Position numbers and translations under genes: made by a program. A stretch of DNA of 64,000 nt, from contig NZ_CP135922.1 of NCBI RefSeq assembly GCF_032399705.1, positions 6,200,001 to 6,264,000 on the forward strand, read 5' to 3'. This document shows positions 1 to 8,495 of this stretch, piece by piece. The stretch is from Paenibacillus sp. BIC5C1 (GTDB lineage Bacteria > Bacillota > Bacilli > Paenibacillales > Paenibacillaceae). Numbering within the stretch: position 1 is the stretch's first letter; each line of letters starts with the position of its first letter. Under the pieces are notes generated by a model, which made no database searches, was not told the origin of the DNA, and saw nothing but the letters and a program-made list of their open reading frames with translations.

Positions 1-470
1 GGACCTCCTACATATGTTGCAGGTCGTTCCAGCAGTTTCTTCACACCCGGGTGTTCTGGATCATCCGTTTTGAAGACACGACGTGCTTCTTCACCCTGAT
101 CTACTTTGTATATGCTCTTCACTTCCAGCAATCCATAGGTTATTCCATCATCATCGCCAATAAGTGCAACAGTCTCACCGATCTGGAGTGATGCAGCCTG
201 ATGCTCATCTACAGCCAGGGTAATTGGTATGCTCCAGACTGTTCCGTCTGCAAGACGCATGCGAGATATAACTGAAAGATAGTCTTCTTCATTCATAAAA
301 CCTTGAAGCGGTGAAAATGCACCTACACCAATGAGATCCAAATCCGAAATTGTCCAGCTGTTAATACGTAAAGAGGAAAGTTTCTCACTCTCTCGTAATA
401 ATTGTTCCCGTTCCTCTCCTTGTACGACACGCTGAATCAGCGCACCTCCATGAGGCAGAATCGAAGTCAT
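1..470 (-). CDS. sat: Sulfate adenylyltransferase (ATP sulfurylase), N-terminal part
   Basis: This enzyme makes adenosine 5'-phosphosulfate from ATP and sulfate, the first step of cytoplasmic sulfate assimilation. About 156 N-terminal residues are visible; the rest, including the catalytic nucleotide-binding region, lies beyond the left edge. The reading begins MTSILPHGGALIQRVV and contains GVGAFSPLQGFMNEEDYLSV, typical of the PUA-like N-terminal domain of the family. The start at 470 is preferred because a GGGAG ribosome binding site lies 8 bases upstream; an in-frame ATG at 494 has none. It follows cysH with an 85-base gap on the same strand, so the two are probably cotranscribed. Seen: reading frame and N-terminal motifs. 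Inferred: completeness outside the window. Confidence 0.9.
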   Translation of the reverse strand, partial: MTSILPHGGALIQRVVQGEEREQLLRESEKLSSLRINSWTISDLDLIGVGAFSPLQGFMNEEDYLSVISRMRLADGTVWSIPITLAVDEHQAASLQIGETVALIGDDDGITYGLLEVKSIYKVDQGEEARRVFKTDDPEHPGVKKLLERPATYVGG

Positions 471-555
471 CTTGTCAGCTCCCTGTTTCACCATTTTTTA
501 TAACATCAAGAATGAATTCAGTGCATTATAAAATCCTTAACTTACTCTGACACAA

Positions 556-1248
556 TTATTTATGAAGACCACATTCCGTTTTTTCATTTCCAGACCAGCG
601 TCCCGCACGTGGATCTTCTCCTGCCATAACTTGACGTGTGCAATACTCACAACCGATACTCGGGTAATTCTGATCATGCAGCGGGTTATATACGACATTA
701 TTGGCACGAATATACTCCCATACATCCTCTGAAGTCCAGTGGGCGATCGGATTGAACTTCATAAGACCAAACTTGGCATCATACTCAACCTTCTTGGAAT
801 TTGCACGTGTCGGCGCCTGATCTCTCCGAATACCGGTTATCCATGCATCATACTGGGATAAAATACGTGTCAACGGCTCAACCTTCCGAATATTACAACA
901 AGCATTAGGATCCGATTTCCACAATTCATCTCCATGTTGAGCTGCCTGCTCTTCAGGAGTAATTTTCGGTGATACACGTACAAAATCAAGATTGTATTTC
1001 TCCTTCATTTTGTCACGAGTTTCGTATGTTTCCTTAAAATGAAAATCGGTATCCAGATAAAATATATCCGTAGATGGGCTGATCTTCTGAAGCATATCTA
1101 CAAGTACAACATCCTCTGCACCGAAACTGCATGCAAAAGTGATATTTGGGAACGTCTCAATAGCGTAACGAATAATATCCTCTGGACTTGCGTTCTCCAA
1201 CTCTTCAGCTTTCGTCCGTGCAAGTTCTTCTTTCTCCAACAAGTTCAT
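556..1248 (-). CDS. cysH: Assimilatory adenylyl-sulfate / phosphoadenylyl-sulfate reductase
   Basis: The protein reduces activated sulfate to sulfite with thioredoxin as electron donor. It is 230 residues long, as usual for the family. Two cysteine pairs are visible, CC in NACCNIRK and CEYC near the C-terminus. Such pairs bind a [4Fe-4S] cluster in the Bacillus-type enzymes that use APS; classical PAPS reductases lack them. The N-terminal FACSFGAEDVVLVDM is the nucleotide-binding loop region. I take the ATG at 1248 because GGGGG lies 10 to 11 bases ahead; an upstream in-frame ATG at 1272 would add eight residues but has no good site. A SigA-type promoter is at 1317-1344. APS rather than PAPS preference is inferred from the cysteines. 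Confidence 0.93.
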   Translation of the reverse strand: MNLLEKEELARTKAEELENASPEDIIRYAIETFPNITFACSFGAEDVVLVDMLQKISPSTDIFYLDTDFHFKETYETRDKMKEKYNLDFVRVSPKITPEEQAAQHGDELWKSDPNACCNIRKVEPLTRILSQYDAWITGIRRDQAPTRANSKKVEYDAKFGLMKFNPIAHWTSEDVWEYIRANNVVYNPLHDQNYPSIGCEYCTRQVMAGEDPRAGRWSGNEKTECGLHK

Positions 1249-1316
1249 GTCTGCATTTCCCCCATTCTGCATTTCAACAATTACTAAAGCCGACTAATCT
1301 AATATGAATTATGTAT

Positions 1317-1344
1317 AGTATAAATCTTTCATGGGGGATGTCAA
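1317..1344 (-). promoter_or_regulatory. SigA-type promoter of cysH-sat
   Basis: On the minus strand a TTGACA -35 box (1339-1344) is separated by 16 bases from TATACT (1317-1322). Transcription would start about 60 bases ahead of the cysH start codon. I see no T-box or S-box structure in this short leader, so regulation may act by a DNA-binding repressor such as a CymR homologue; that is a guess. Confidence 0.75.
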
Positions 1345-1697
1345 TGCCTGCCATATGGTAAAATACATCAGTTTCAGCCCGTATTTTTGCTGTACATTCT
1401 CGAAATAATTTGGTGTTCATTATTCAATTAATTGATTTGTGGATAAAATCATCCACGTGTAGCAACATCAATTTTCACCTTATCCTTATCTACTCATCAT
1501 TGAAATCCTTTGTCACTACTGGGTTTATGATACACATTTAATAAAACGAAGTATAGAATTGCTCTATAGATTCAAACGGATATAGAAGAACAAGAAGGAT
1601 TTAATAAGGAGATAAATGCGGGAATCCTTTTCTTCAATAGTAAGGGACCTTTATCAAAACCATAAGAAAAACTGATGACATTGAGGATGAAAAATGA
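1345..1697. other. Gene-poor, AT-rich gap with degraded reading frames
   Basis: No complete gene is supported here. On the plus strand a frame around 1570-1670 reads IQTDIEEQEGFNKEINAGIL and on to a stop, but it follows an in-frame stop and has no start codon or ribosome binding site. With the short frame downstream it looks like the remains of one or two small genes. Confidence 0.4.
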
Positions 1698-1862
1698 ATG
1701 ATTCCAACCATCATAAAGTTCTATTCTACAAATTTGATTAGTGGTTATGTGAGGGTTGCATTTACTGGAGTATTTGCTGAGGGAGAAATTTTAACCGAAA
1801 CAGAGGAACTAGAAGAAACTGAAGCTACTTTGGTGCATCTTTCTGAAGTAAAGAGCATTTAA
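1698..1862 (+). CDS. Small hypothetical protein, possibly a gene remnant
   Basis: A 54-residue frame begins MIPTIIKFYS and ends with an acidic stretch (EILTETEELEETEATLVHL). I do not recognise it. A GAGGATG ribosome-binding-like site precedes two overlapping starts: the ATG at 1694 opens another frame (MNDSNHHKVLFYKFD, then stop), and this one starts four bases later. The better-sited start thus leads into a stop while the protein-like sequence continues in the next frame, as expected after a one-base frameshift. No promoter is evident. It could be a real short peptide, but a decayed gene is at least as likely. Confidence 0.22.
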   Translation: MIPTIIKFYSTNLISGYVRVAFTGVFAEGEILTETEELEETEATLVHLSEVKSI

Positions 1863-1883
1863 TATATCTAATGGACTGTAGAA

Positions 1884-1916
1884 TACAAAAAAGCCTTTGA
1901 CCGAGGCCAAAGGCTT
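1884..1916 (-). terminator. Rho-independent terminator after rpsI
   Basis: Arms AAGCCTTTG (1891-1899) and CAAAGGCTT (1908-1916) pair perfectly over nine bases. On the minus strand the stem is followed by a run of six T. It lies 11 bases beyond the rpsI stop codon and closes the rplM-rpsI unit. Confidence 0.9.
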
Positions 1917-1926
1917 GTAATGCATA

Positions 1927-2319
1927 TTAACGTTTGGAGAACTGAGGTGCGCGACGTGCGGCTTTGAGACCGTATTTTTTACGCTCTTTCATCCGTGGGT
2001 CACGAGTCAGGAATCCTGCTTTTTTCAGGGAAGCACGGTATTCCGGATCTGCTTTCAACAGAGCGCGGGAGATACCATGACGGATCGCGCCGGCTTGACC
2101 GGAGATTCCGCCACCATGAGCGATAACAAGAACATCATAGTTGCTGAGTGTTTCTGTCAGGTTCAGTGGTTGTTTTACGATCAGTTTGAGTGTTTCCAAA
2201 CCGAAGTATTCATTAATATCACGTTTATTGATGACAATGCGTCCTTCACCCGGTACAAGGCGAACACGAGCTACCGAATGTTTACGACGACCTGTCCCAT
2301 AGTATTGTACTTGTGCCAT
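1927..2319 (-). CDS. rpsI: 30S ribosomal protein S9
   Basis: S9 binds the 16S rRNA head, and its C-terminal tail reaches the P-site tRNA. The protein is 130 residues, normal for Bacillales. It starts [19 protein letters not shown] and ends with the basic RRAPQFSKR tail that contacts tRNA. It lies 19 bases after rplM and shares the L13 leader promoter, the standard rplM-rpsI pairing. Nothing is unusual in the sequence. Confidence 0.98.
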   Translation of the reverse strand: MAQVQYYGTGRRKHSVARVRLVPGEGRIVINKRDINEYFGLETLKLIVKQPLNLTETLSNYDVLVIAHGGGISGQAGAIRHGISRALLKADPEYRASLKKAGFLTRDPRMKERKKYGLKAARRAPQFSKR

Positions 2320-2338
2320 GAAACTGTCCTCCTTTTAA

Positions 2339-2776
2339 TTAACCGCGAAGTTCATAAACTTCTGGTTTTTGTGCTGCATGTGGATGCTCAGTGCCTCTGT
2401 ACGCTTTAAGTCTCAACTTCATTTTCTCGCCCATGCGAGTTTTAGGAAGCATACCGCGAACAGCCAATTCCAACATACGTTCCGGTTTGTTTTTAACCAT
2501 CTCTTCAGCAGTAGTTACTTTCAAACCACCTGGGTGCATCGAGTGACGGTAGTATTTTTTACCTTGCATTTTTTTACCAGTCAATACAATTTTCTCTGCA
2601 TTGATGATAACAACGAAATCGCCAGTGTCCACATGTGGAGTGAATTGTGGCTTATGTTTGCCGCGGATCAAAGCAGCTGCTTCGCTCGCCAAACGTCCGA
2701 GCGTTTTGCCTTCGGCATCAATGATGTGCCATTGGCGCTCAACTTCGTTAGGCTTCGCCATGTACGTGGTACGCAT
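2339..2776 (-). CDS. rplM: 50S ribosomal protein L13
   Basis: L13 is an early assembly protein of the large subunit. The 145-residue product begins [20 protein letters not shown] and ends with KPEVYELRG, matching Bacillus L13 (MRTTPMA...). This supports the ATG at 2776, which has an AAGGAGGAA site 7 bases upstream, over the internal ATG at 2761. Known Firmicutes L13 genes carry a structured leader thought to mediate autoregulation; a matching leader is present upstream here. Confidence 0.98.
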   Translation of the reverse strand: MRTTYMAKPNEVERQWHIIDAEGKTLGRLASEAAALIRGKHKPQFTPHVDTGDFVVIINAEKIVLTGKKMQGKKYYRHSMHPGGLKVTTAEEMVKNKPERMLELAVRGMLPKTRMGEKMKLRLKAYRGTEHPHAAQKPEVYELRG

Positions 2777-2920
2777 GAAAAGTTCCTCCTTAAAATGTTC
2801 AACATCATTATATTCATTTATCTTCGTTCATTAAGTGATAACTTTAGGTGTTGATGGATAGTTCTTTCGTTGTGACCCTCTTAATTGGGGCTGTGGGAAA
2901 GCCATTAAGAAAACACAACT
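2777..2920 (-). promoter_or_regulatory. L13-type ribosomal protein leader RNA
   Basis: The leader of the rplM-rpsI mRNA folds into a three-part stem at its 5' end. On the minus strand GTTGTG (2914-2919) pairs with CACAAC (2869-2874), CTTAAT (2904-2909) with ATTAAG (2880-2885), and GGCT (2900-2903) with AGCC (2889-2892). The transcript predicted from the promoter at 2924-2952 begins right at this structure. Position and layout fit the L13 leader family described in Firmicutes, where L13 is believed to bind its own message. I did not run a covariance model. Confidence 0.75.
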
Positions 2921-2923
2921 TTT

Positions 2924-2952
2924 ATATTACATGATAGGAGCTTAAATCGCAA
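2924..2952 (-). promoter_or_regulatory. Promoter of rplM-rpsI
   Basis: TTGCGA (2947-2952), a 17-base spacer and TAATAT (2924-2929) read on the minus strand. The predicted start near 2917 coincides with the 5' base of the leader stem. Although truA lies just upstream on the same strand, rplM-rpsI can therefore be transcribed on its own. Confidence 0.65.
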
Positions 2953-2981
2953 GTGTTAATTAAGCATTTCACTTCGCAAAT

Positions 2982-3755
2982 TTAATCTTTTTTGTATTCA
3001 AGGTCCCAGAGCATTAAACCGCAGCTAACCGCAGTAGGTCCTGCAGAAGAACGATTACAAGCGGCAATCATATTCGGTACGTCAGAGGCTTTCCGTTTGC
3101 CCTCTCCGACCTCCAGCAGTGTACCAACAATAATACGAACCATATGCTGCAAAAAGCCGTTGCCACTCACATAGATGTGAATGACACCCTGATCGCGCGG
3201 ATGGTCCCTACACATTGAACGGTCCACTTCTATCCATGCTTCGTATACCGAACGTACATGATTTTCTTTCTGAGACTTGCGTGAAGCAAAGGAGGTGAAA
3301 TCATACGTACCAATAAAATGACGCAACCCCTCCTGCATTGCCGCAATGTCCAGCTTGGCATGATGATGATACTGCAGCCTCCGGTTAAATACATCCGGGA
3401 ATTGATTCGCATTGACGGTATACCGATACGTTTTTTTTTTCGCAGCATAGCGAGAATGAAAATCATTTGGTACTTCAACCGCATCAATAACGATAATATC
3501 GGATGGTAATCTGGAGTTGAGCGCCATACACCAACGTTCAATCGGGATCTGGGATTCCGTAGGGAAATTGAAGATTTGTCTGCGTGCGTGAACGCCTGCA
3601 TCCGTTCTGCCTGAACCCGTAATTTTAACCTTCTCACCAGTTAAAGCACGAATAGCATCTTCAATATGATCCTGAATGGTATTCCCTCCCGGCTGAACCT
3701 GAAAGCCGTAATAGGCAGTGCCATCATAAGTTAACGTCATACACAAGTTGCGCAT
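2982..3755 (-). CDS. truA: tRNA pseudouridine(38-40) synthase
   Basis: TruA isomerises uridines 38-40 in the anticodon arm of many tRNAs. The 257-residue protein begins MRNLCMTLTYDGTAYYGFQ and carries the catalytic motif GSGRTDAGVHA, whose aspartate is the nucleophile in the family. An upstream in-frame start would add 17 residues that look non-homologous; the ATG at 3755 has AAAGGTG 8 bases ahead. In B. subtilis truA follows three ECF transporter genes, but here it directly follows rplQ, with two terminator-like hairpins between. The gene probably depends on readthrough or an unseen promoter. Confidence 0.95.
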   Translation of the reverse strand: MRNLCMTLTYDGTAYYGFQVQPGGNTIQDHIEDAIRALTGEKVKITGSGRTDAGVHARRQIFNFPTESQIPIERWCMALNSRLPSDIIVIDAVEVPNDFHSRYAAKKKTYRYTVNANQFPDVFNRRLQYHHHAKLDIAAMQEGLRHFIGTYDFTSFASRKSQKENHVRSVYEAWIEVDRSMCRDHPRDQGVIHIYVSGNGFLQHMVRIIVGTLLEVGEGKRKASDVPNMIAACNRSSAGPTAVSCGLMLWDLEYKKD

Positions 3756-3803
3756 CAATACCACACCTTTGTTCCATACTATACATGTGCCTATCCCGAA
3801 CAG

Positions 3804-3829
3804 CAAAAGAAGCCCCTTTCGGAGCTTCT
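3804..3829 (-). terminator. Second terminator-like hairpin between rplQ and truA
   Basis: A nine-pair stem (3808-3816 with 3821-3829, one G-U pair) encloses a four-base loop GAAA and is followed on the minus strand by only four T. The short T run suggests partial termination, or an attenuator ahead of truA. Confidence 0.55.
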
Positions 3830-3857
3830 ATTACAGCACGAAATCCGAAATGAAGAG

Positions 3858-3898
3858 AAAAAAAGGGTTAAACCAGAATCAACGATTCTGTCCCCTTT
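3858..3898 (-). terminator. Terminator of the S10-spc-alpha operon
   Basis: Just after rplQ, AGAATC (3885-3890 region) pairs with GATTCT (3875-3880 region), extended by an outer GGG/CCC pairing, and seven T follow on the minus strand (3858-3864). It is the first strong stop after the long ribosomal protein run. Confidence 0.75.
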
Positions 3899-3914
3899 CC
3901 TCATCTCATCTGTT

Positions 3915-4280
3915 CTACGCGCGGTCAACCAGTTCCAAGTAAACCATAGGCGCAGCGTCACCACGACGAGGTCCCAGTTTCAGAATACGAGTGTATCCAC
4001 CTGGACGCTCAGCGTAACGACCGGACAATTCGCTAAACAGTTTTTGGATTGCATCTTGCTCACCATCGATTGTTTCGCGGCGAACATAAGCTGCCACTTG
4101 GCGACGGGCATGAAGATCTCCCTTTTTCGCTTTAGTGATCAGTTTTTCAGCAATAGAGCGAACCTCTTTTGCTTTCGCTTCAGTTGTCTGAATGCGTTCG
4201 TATAAGAACAGGTCGGTTACCAGGTCACGGAACAAAGCTTTACGTGCGCTGGAATTACGGCCCAACTTTTGGTATGCCAT
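3915..4280 (-). CDS. rplQ: 50S ribosomal protein L17
   Basis: L17 sits near the peptide exit tunnel of the large subunit. The 121-residue protein starts [20 protein letters not shown], the conserved N-terminus, and ends [11 protein letters not shown]. The length is that of Bacillus L17 rather than the longer proteobacterial form. It is the last gene of the alpha operon, 34 bases after rpoA. Confidence 0.98.
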   Translation of the reverse strand: MAYQKLGRNSSARKALFRDLVTDLFLYERIQTTEAKAKEVRSIAEKLITKAKKGDLHARRQVAAYVRRETIDGEQDAIQKLFSELSGRYAERPGGYTRILKLGPRRGDAAPMVYLELVDRA

Positions 4281-4314
4281 TGTTTTCCCTCCTTCACTTC
4301 AAGCACTCGGCTGT

Positions 4315-5259
4315 CTATTCTTCTGTACGGAGTCCCAAACCAAGTTCCTCAAGCTTCTCTTGAACTTCTTCCAAAGACTTGCGTCCGAGGTTACGGACTT
4401 TCATCATGTCTTCTTCTGTTTTCGTAGTCAGCTCTTGTACGGTATTAATACCAGCACGTTTGAGGCAGTTATAGGAACGAACAGAGAGATCCAGCTCTTC
4501 GATCGTCATTTCGAGTACTTTTTCTTTTTTGTCTTCTTCTTTTTCGACCATAATCTCTGCATCTTTCGCTTCGTCTGTAAGACCCACGAAGAGCATCAGA
4601 TGCTCGGTCAAAATTTTAGCGCCAAGGCTTACAGCCTCTTCAGGACGAATACTTCCATCAGTCCAAACTTCCAACGTGAGCTTGTCATAGTTGGTTACTT
4701 GGCCGACACGCGTATTTTCCACAGCGTAGTTAACGCGGCTGATCGGGGTGAAGATGGAATCGACTGGGATGACGCCGATCGGCTGGTCATCGCGTTTATT
4801 CCGATCTGCCTGGACGTAGCCGCGACCGCGATTGGCAAAAATACGCATGTGAAGTCTCGAACCTGGTCCGAGCGTAGCAATGTGCAAATCCGGGTTAAGG
4901 ATTTCCACATCGGAGTCAGCACGGATATCTCCAGCCGTAATTGCTCCTTCGCCTTCAGCATCAATCTCGAGCACTTTCTCCTCATCAGAATGAATTTTAA
5001 GCGACAAAGCTTTCAGGTTAAGAATGATCTCCGTAACATCTTCCATTACGCCAGGAACTGTAGCAAATTCATGCAGAACGCCATCGATTTGAACCGAAGA
5101 CACTGCCGCACCCGGCAGTGACGAGAGCAAGATTCGGCGAAGCGAGTTTCCAAGCGTCGTACCGTATCCGCGCTCAAGCGGTTCTACTACGAATTTCCCA
5201 TAGGTGCCATCATCGTTGACGTCTACCGTCTCAATTTTCGGCTTTTCGATTTCAATCAC
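4315..5259 (-). CDS. rpoA: DNA-directed RNA polymerase subunit alpha
   Basis: Alpha dimerises to nucleate RNA polymerase assembly and touches promoter UP elements and activators. The 314-residue product has the N-terminal assembly domain (about 1-230, with [15 protein letters not shown]), an acidic linker ([10 protein letters not shown]) and the C-terminal DNA-binding domain (from about 245, with [14 protein letters not shown] and [11 protein letters not shown]). The start codon is GTG (MIEIEKPK), with GGAGG 9 bases ahead. It follows rpsK after a 136-base gap in which I see no convincing promoter. Confidence 0.98.
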   Translation of the reverse strand: MIEIEKPKIETVDVNDDGTYGKFVVEPLERGYGTTLGNSLRRILLSSLPGAAVSSVQIDGVLHEFATVPGVMEDVTEIILNLKALSLKIHSDEEKVLEIDAEGEGAITAGDIRADSDVEILNPDLHIATLGPGSRLHMRIFANRGRGYVQADRNKRDDQPIGVIPVDSIFTPISRVNYAVENTRVGQVTNYDKLTLEVWTDGSIRPEEAVSLGAKILTEHLMLFVGLTDEAKDAEIMVEKEEDKKEKVLEMTIEELDLSVRSYNCLKRAGINTVQELTTKTEEDMMKVRNLGRKSLEEVQEKLEELGLGLRTEE

Positions 5260-5395
5260 TGCAATACCCCTCCTTCAAAACGTCGGTCCTCTATGAAACA
5301 TTTACCTTCTCTTGCGAAAACATGTAGTAGTATGCCTAAACAACCATTATTAGCAGATTGTGCCGGAAATATACCACACGCAGGGGCAAATCTCA

Positions 5396-5791
5396 TTAGA
5401 CACGACGACGTTTTGGAGGACGGCATCCGTTATGCGGGACTGGAGTTACGTCTTTGATCAGGTTAACTTCAAGACCTGCAGCTTGCAAAGAGCGGATCGC
5501 TGCTTCACGGCCTGCGCCTGGTCCTTTAACCATAACCTCAACGGCTTTCATCCCATGTTCCATTGCAGCTTTGGCAGCAGTCTCAGCAGCCATTTGTGCA
5601 GCAAACGGAGTCGATTTACGGGAACCTCTGAATCCGAGGCCGCCGGAGCTTGCCCACGAAATTGCATTTCCGTGAGGGTCCGTAATGGTAACGATAGTGT
5701 TATTGAACGTGGAGCGGATATGTGCCACGCCAGATTCAATATTTTTACGGTCACGACGTTTAGTACGTACGACTTTTTTCGGTTTAGCCAT
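5396..5791 (-). CDS. rpsK: 30S ribosomal protein S11
   Basis: S11 lies on the platform of the small subunit and contacts mRNA near the E site. The 131-residue protein has the conserved [18 protein letters not shown] segment and ends [10 protein letters not shown]. It lies 19 bases after rpsM in the order rpsM-rpsK-rpoA-rplQ found across Firmicutes. Confidence 0.98.
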   Translation of the reverse strand: MAKPKKVVRTKRRDRKNIESGVAHIRSTFNNTIVTITDPHGNAISWASSGGLGFRGSRKSTPFAAQMAAETAAKAAMEHGMKAVEVMVKGPGAGREAAIRSLQAAGLEVNLIKDVTPVPHNGCRPPKRRRV

Positions 5792-5810
5792 TTTCTCTTA
5801 TCCCCCCTTA

Positions 5811-6179
5811 TTATTTCTTCTTGTTCGCTACAGTACGACGAGGACCTTTACGAGTACGAGCATTCGTTTTCGTACGTTGTCCACGAACAGGCAGACCACG
5901 ACGATGACGAACTCCACGGTAACAACCGATCTCCGTCAAACGCTTAATATTCAAAGAGATTTCACGACGCAGGTCACCTTCTACTTTGACCTCTTTGTCG
6001 ATACTTTCACGCAATTTGCTGACTTCATCTTCCGTCAAATCACGAACACGAGTGTCCGGATTGATGCCTGTTGTGCTCAGAATTTTCTGGGAAGTCGTTT
6101 TACCGATTCCGAAAATATAAGTCAAGGCGATCTCAACGCGCTTATCACGTGGCAAATCCACACCAGCTATACGTGCCAT
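5811..6179 (-). CDS. rpsM: 30S ribosomal protein S13
   Basis: S13 in the small-subunit head bridges to the large subunit and contacts P-site tRNA. The 122-residue protein begins [20 protein letters not shown], has the helix-hairpin-helix [11 protein letters not shown], and ends in the basic tail expected to reach tRNA ([16 protein letters not shown]). It lies 20 bases after rpmJ. Confidence 0.98.
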   Translation of the reverse strand: MARIAGVDLPRDKRVEIALTYIFGIGKTTSQKILSTTGINPDTRVRDLTEDEVSKLRESIDKEVKVEGDLRREISLNIKRLTEIGCYRGVRHRRGLPVRGQRTKTNARTRKGPRRTVANKKK

Positions 6180-6199
6180 TTTACGCTACACCCCCTTCT

Positions 6200-6425
<226 letters not shown>

Positions 6426-6465
6426 CCGCTTCATAAGCTTCACAGTTCATTGCAACTGTCTACTA

Positions 6466-6681
6466 CTATTTACGGTAAGTTATACGACCTTTTGTCAAAT
6501 CATAAGGCGATAACTGAACAACCACTTTGTCTCCAGTCAGAATACGGATAAAGTGCATCCGCAACTTGCCGGAAACGTGAGCGAGAATTTGATGACCGTT
6601 CTCAAGCTCAACCTTGAACGTTGCATTCGGTAGCGGTTCGAGAACCGTACCTTCCACTTCAATGACATCTTCCTTGGCCAT
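6466..6681 (-). CDS. infA: Translation initiation factor IF-1
   Basis: IF-1 occupies the A site of the small subunit during initiation. The 71-residue OB-fold protein begins [20 protein letters not shown] and contains [20 protein letters not shown] and [14 protein letters not shown], all conserved. Its start lies four bases from the stop of the KOW-domain gene, so translational coupling is likely. Confidence 0.98.
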   Translation of the reverse strand: MAKEDVIEVEGTVLEPLPNATFKVELENGHQILAHVSGKLRMHFIRILTGDKVVVQLSPYDLTKGRITYRK

Positions 6682-6684
6682 TAG

Positions 6685-6993
6685 TCAGTCTCCTTTCTCT
6701 TCAGCTTGAATGTTGGTGGATTCCAGAAACGAATGAACCGCATAGCGGAGCTTTCCGTTTGTCACCCGACCACTCTCGTTTAAACTGTTTACGACCTCGC
6801 TGCTAATCATCGGCTGGAGTTCAAGATGAAGAATATTCTTCTTCTTGGGTTGATCAAACTTACGTTTGTCTCCATCCGCAATATATACGAACCTGCTGTC
6901 CGCTATAGCAACAATTACTGCGGCTTGGTCCGCATTGCGGCCTTTACGGATCTTCACAAGTTGACCGAGCTGCGGATTAGACTGATTGTTCAT
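6685..6993 (-). CDS. KOW-domain RNA-binding protein, L14e-like
   Basis: This 102-residue protein lies between map and infA, the position of B. subtilis ybzG, annotated there as similar to an archaeal/eukaryotic ribosomal L14 protein. The first half ([20 protein letters not shown]) is a KOW-type motif followed by a beta-rich stretch with lysines ([12 protein letters not shown]). The C-terminal half is less conserved and acidic at the end. Family and position suggest RNA or ribosome binding; the exact role is unknown. The ribosome binding site is weak, and the start lies 10 bases after the map stop, which points to coupled translation. Confidence 0.85.
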   Translation of the reverse strand: MNNQSNPQLGQLVKIRKGRNADQAAVIVAIADSRFVYIADGDKRKFDQPKKKNILHLELQPMISSEVVNSLNESGRVTNGKLRYAVHSFLESTNIQAEEKGD

Positions 6994-7003
6994 GCCTTAT
7001 CAC

Positions 7004-7756
7004 CTACGCATTCAGTTTTGTGAAAATTTCCATGCCTTCTGGTGTAACTGCTACGGTGTGTTCAAAGTGGGCGCATAACGATCCATCAACAGTGACGACA
7101 GTCCAGTTATCTTCCAACGTTTTCACATACCGTCTGCCTGCGTTAACCATCGGCTCTATGGCCAGCACCATGCCCGCTTTAAGCCGTGGTCCCCGATCAG
7201 GAAGACCATAGTTCGGAATCTGTGGTTCTTCGTGCAGATCCGCTCCTATGCCGTGACCGACATATTCACGTACTACCGAGAACCCTTCATCTTCAATATA
7301 TTTCTGAATCGCATGAGATATTGTAAACAAGCGAACGTCCGGTTTAACCAGCGCCAGACCTGCGTATAACGAAGCCTCGGTAACGTCCAGAAGACGACGG
7401 GCTTCTTCGGAAATACGGCCGACTGGATAAGTCCAGGCGGAATCTCCGTGATAACCCTGGTACTGCGCGCCAATGTCAAACGTAACGATATCGCCCTCGT
7501 TCAACTTTCGTTTGCCGGGAAATCCATGCACCAACTCTTCATTCACTGAAGCGCACACACTGGCAGGGAAACCGTTATAACCTTTGAAAGACGGCACAGC
7601 TCCTTGACTGCGGATGTATTGATCGGCCATATGGTCAAGTTCTCCAGTCGTAATACCGGGAGCGATATGCTCTGCCAAGAGACGATGCGTTTCCGCAACA
7701 ATTCTCCCCGCTTCCCTCATCAAGCCCAGTTCCGTTTCGGACTTACCAATGATCAT
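7004..7756 (-). CDS. map: Methionine aminopeptidase, type I
   Basis: The enzyme removes the initiator methionine from nascent proteins. The 250-residue product has the pita-bread fold residues: [21 protein letters not shown] (metal aspartates), [18 protein letters not shown] (metal histidine) and AIEPMVNAG (metal glutamate). It begins [19 protein letters not shown]. The N-terminal zinc-finger extension seen in some type I enzymes is absent. It starts four bases after adk ends, the usual secY-adk-map order. Confidence 0.97.
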   Translation of the reverse strand: MIIGKSETELGLMREAGRIVAETHRLLAEHIAPGITTGELDHMADQYIRSQGAVPSFKGYNGFPASVCASVNEELVHGFPGKRKLNEGDIVTFDIGAQYQGYHGDSAWTYPVGRISEEARRLLDVTEASLYAGLALVKPDVRLFTISHAIQKYIEDEGFSVVREYVGHGIGADLHEEPQIPNYGLPDRGPRLKAGMVLAIEPMVNAGRRYVKTLEDNWTVVTVDGSLCAHFEHTVAVTPEGMEIFTKLNA

Positions 7757-7760
7757 TCAA

Positions 7761-8411
<651 letters not shown>

Positions 8412-8450
8412 TCACTCCCTCCAAGACTACCCTACATCAACAAACAGCAC

Positions 8451-8493
8451 AATAGGTGCCGGCAAGTAAATCTTAACTTGACCGGTACCTATT
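8451..8493 (-). other. Long intercistronic hairpin between secY and adk
   Basis: Arms AATAGGTGCCGG (8451-8462) and CCGGTACCTATT (8482-8493) pair with one mismatch, and an inner stem CAAGT/ACTTG extends the helix to about 16 pairs. It begins two bases after the secY stop. No T run follows on the minus strand, so it is more likely an mRNA stabiliser, processing site or partial pause than a terminator. Confidence 0.7.
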
Positions 8494-8495
8494 GC

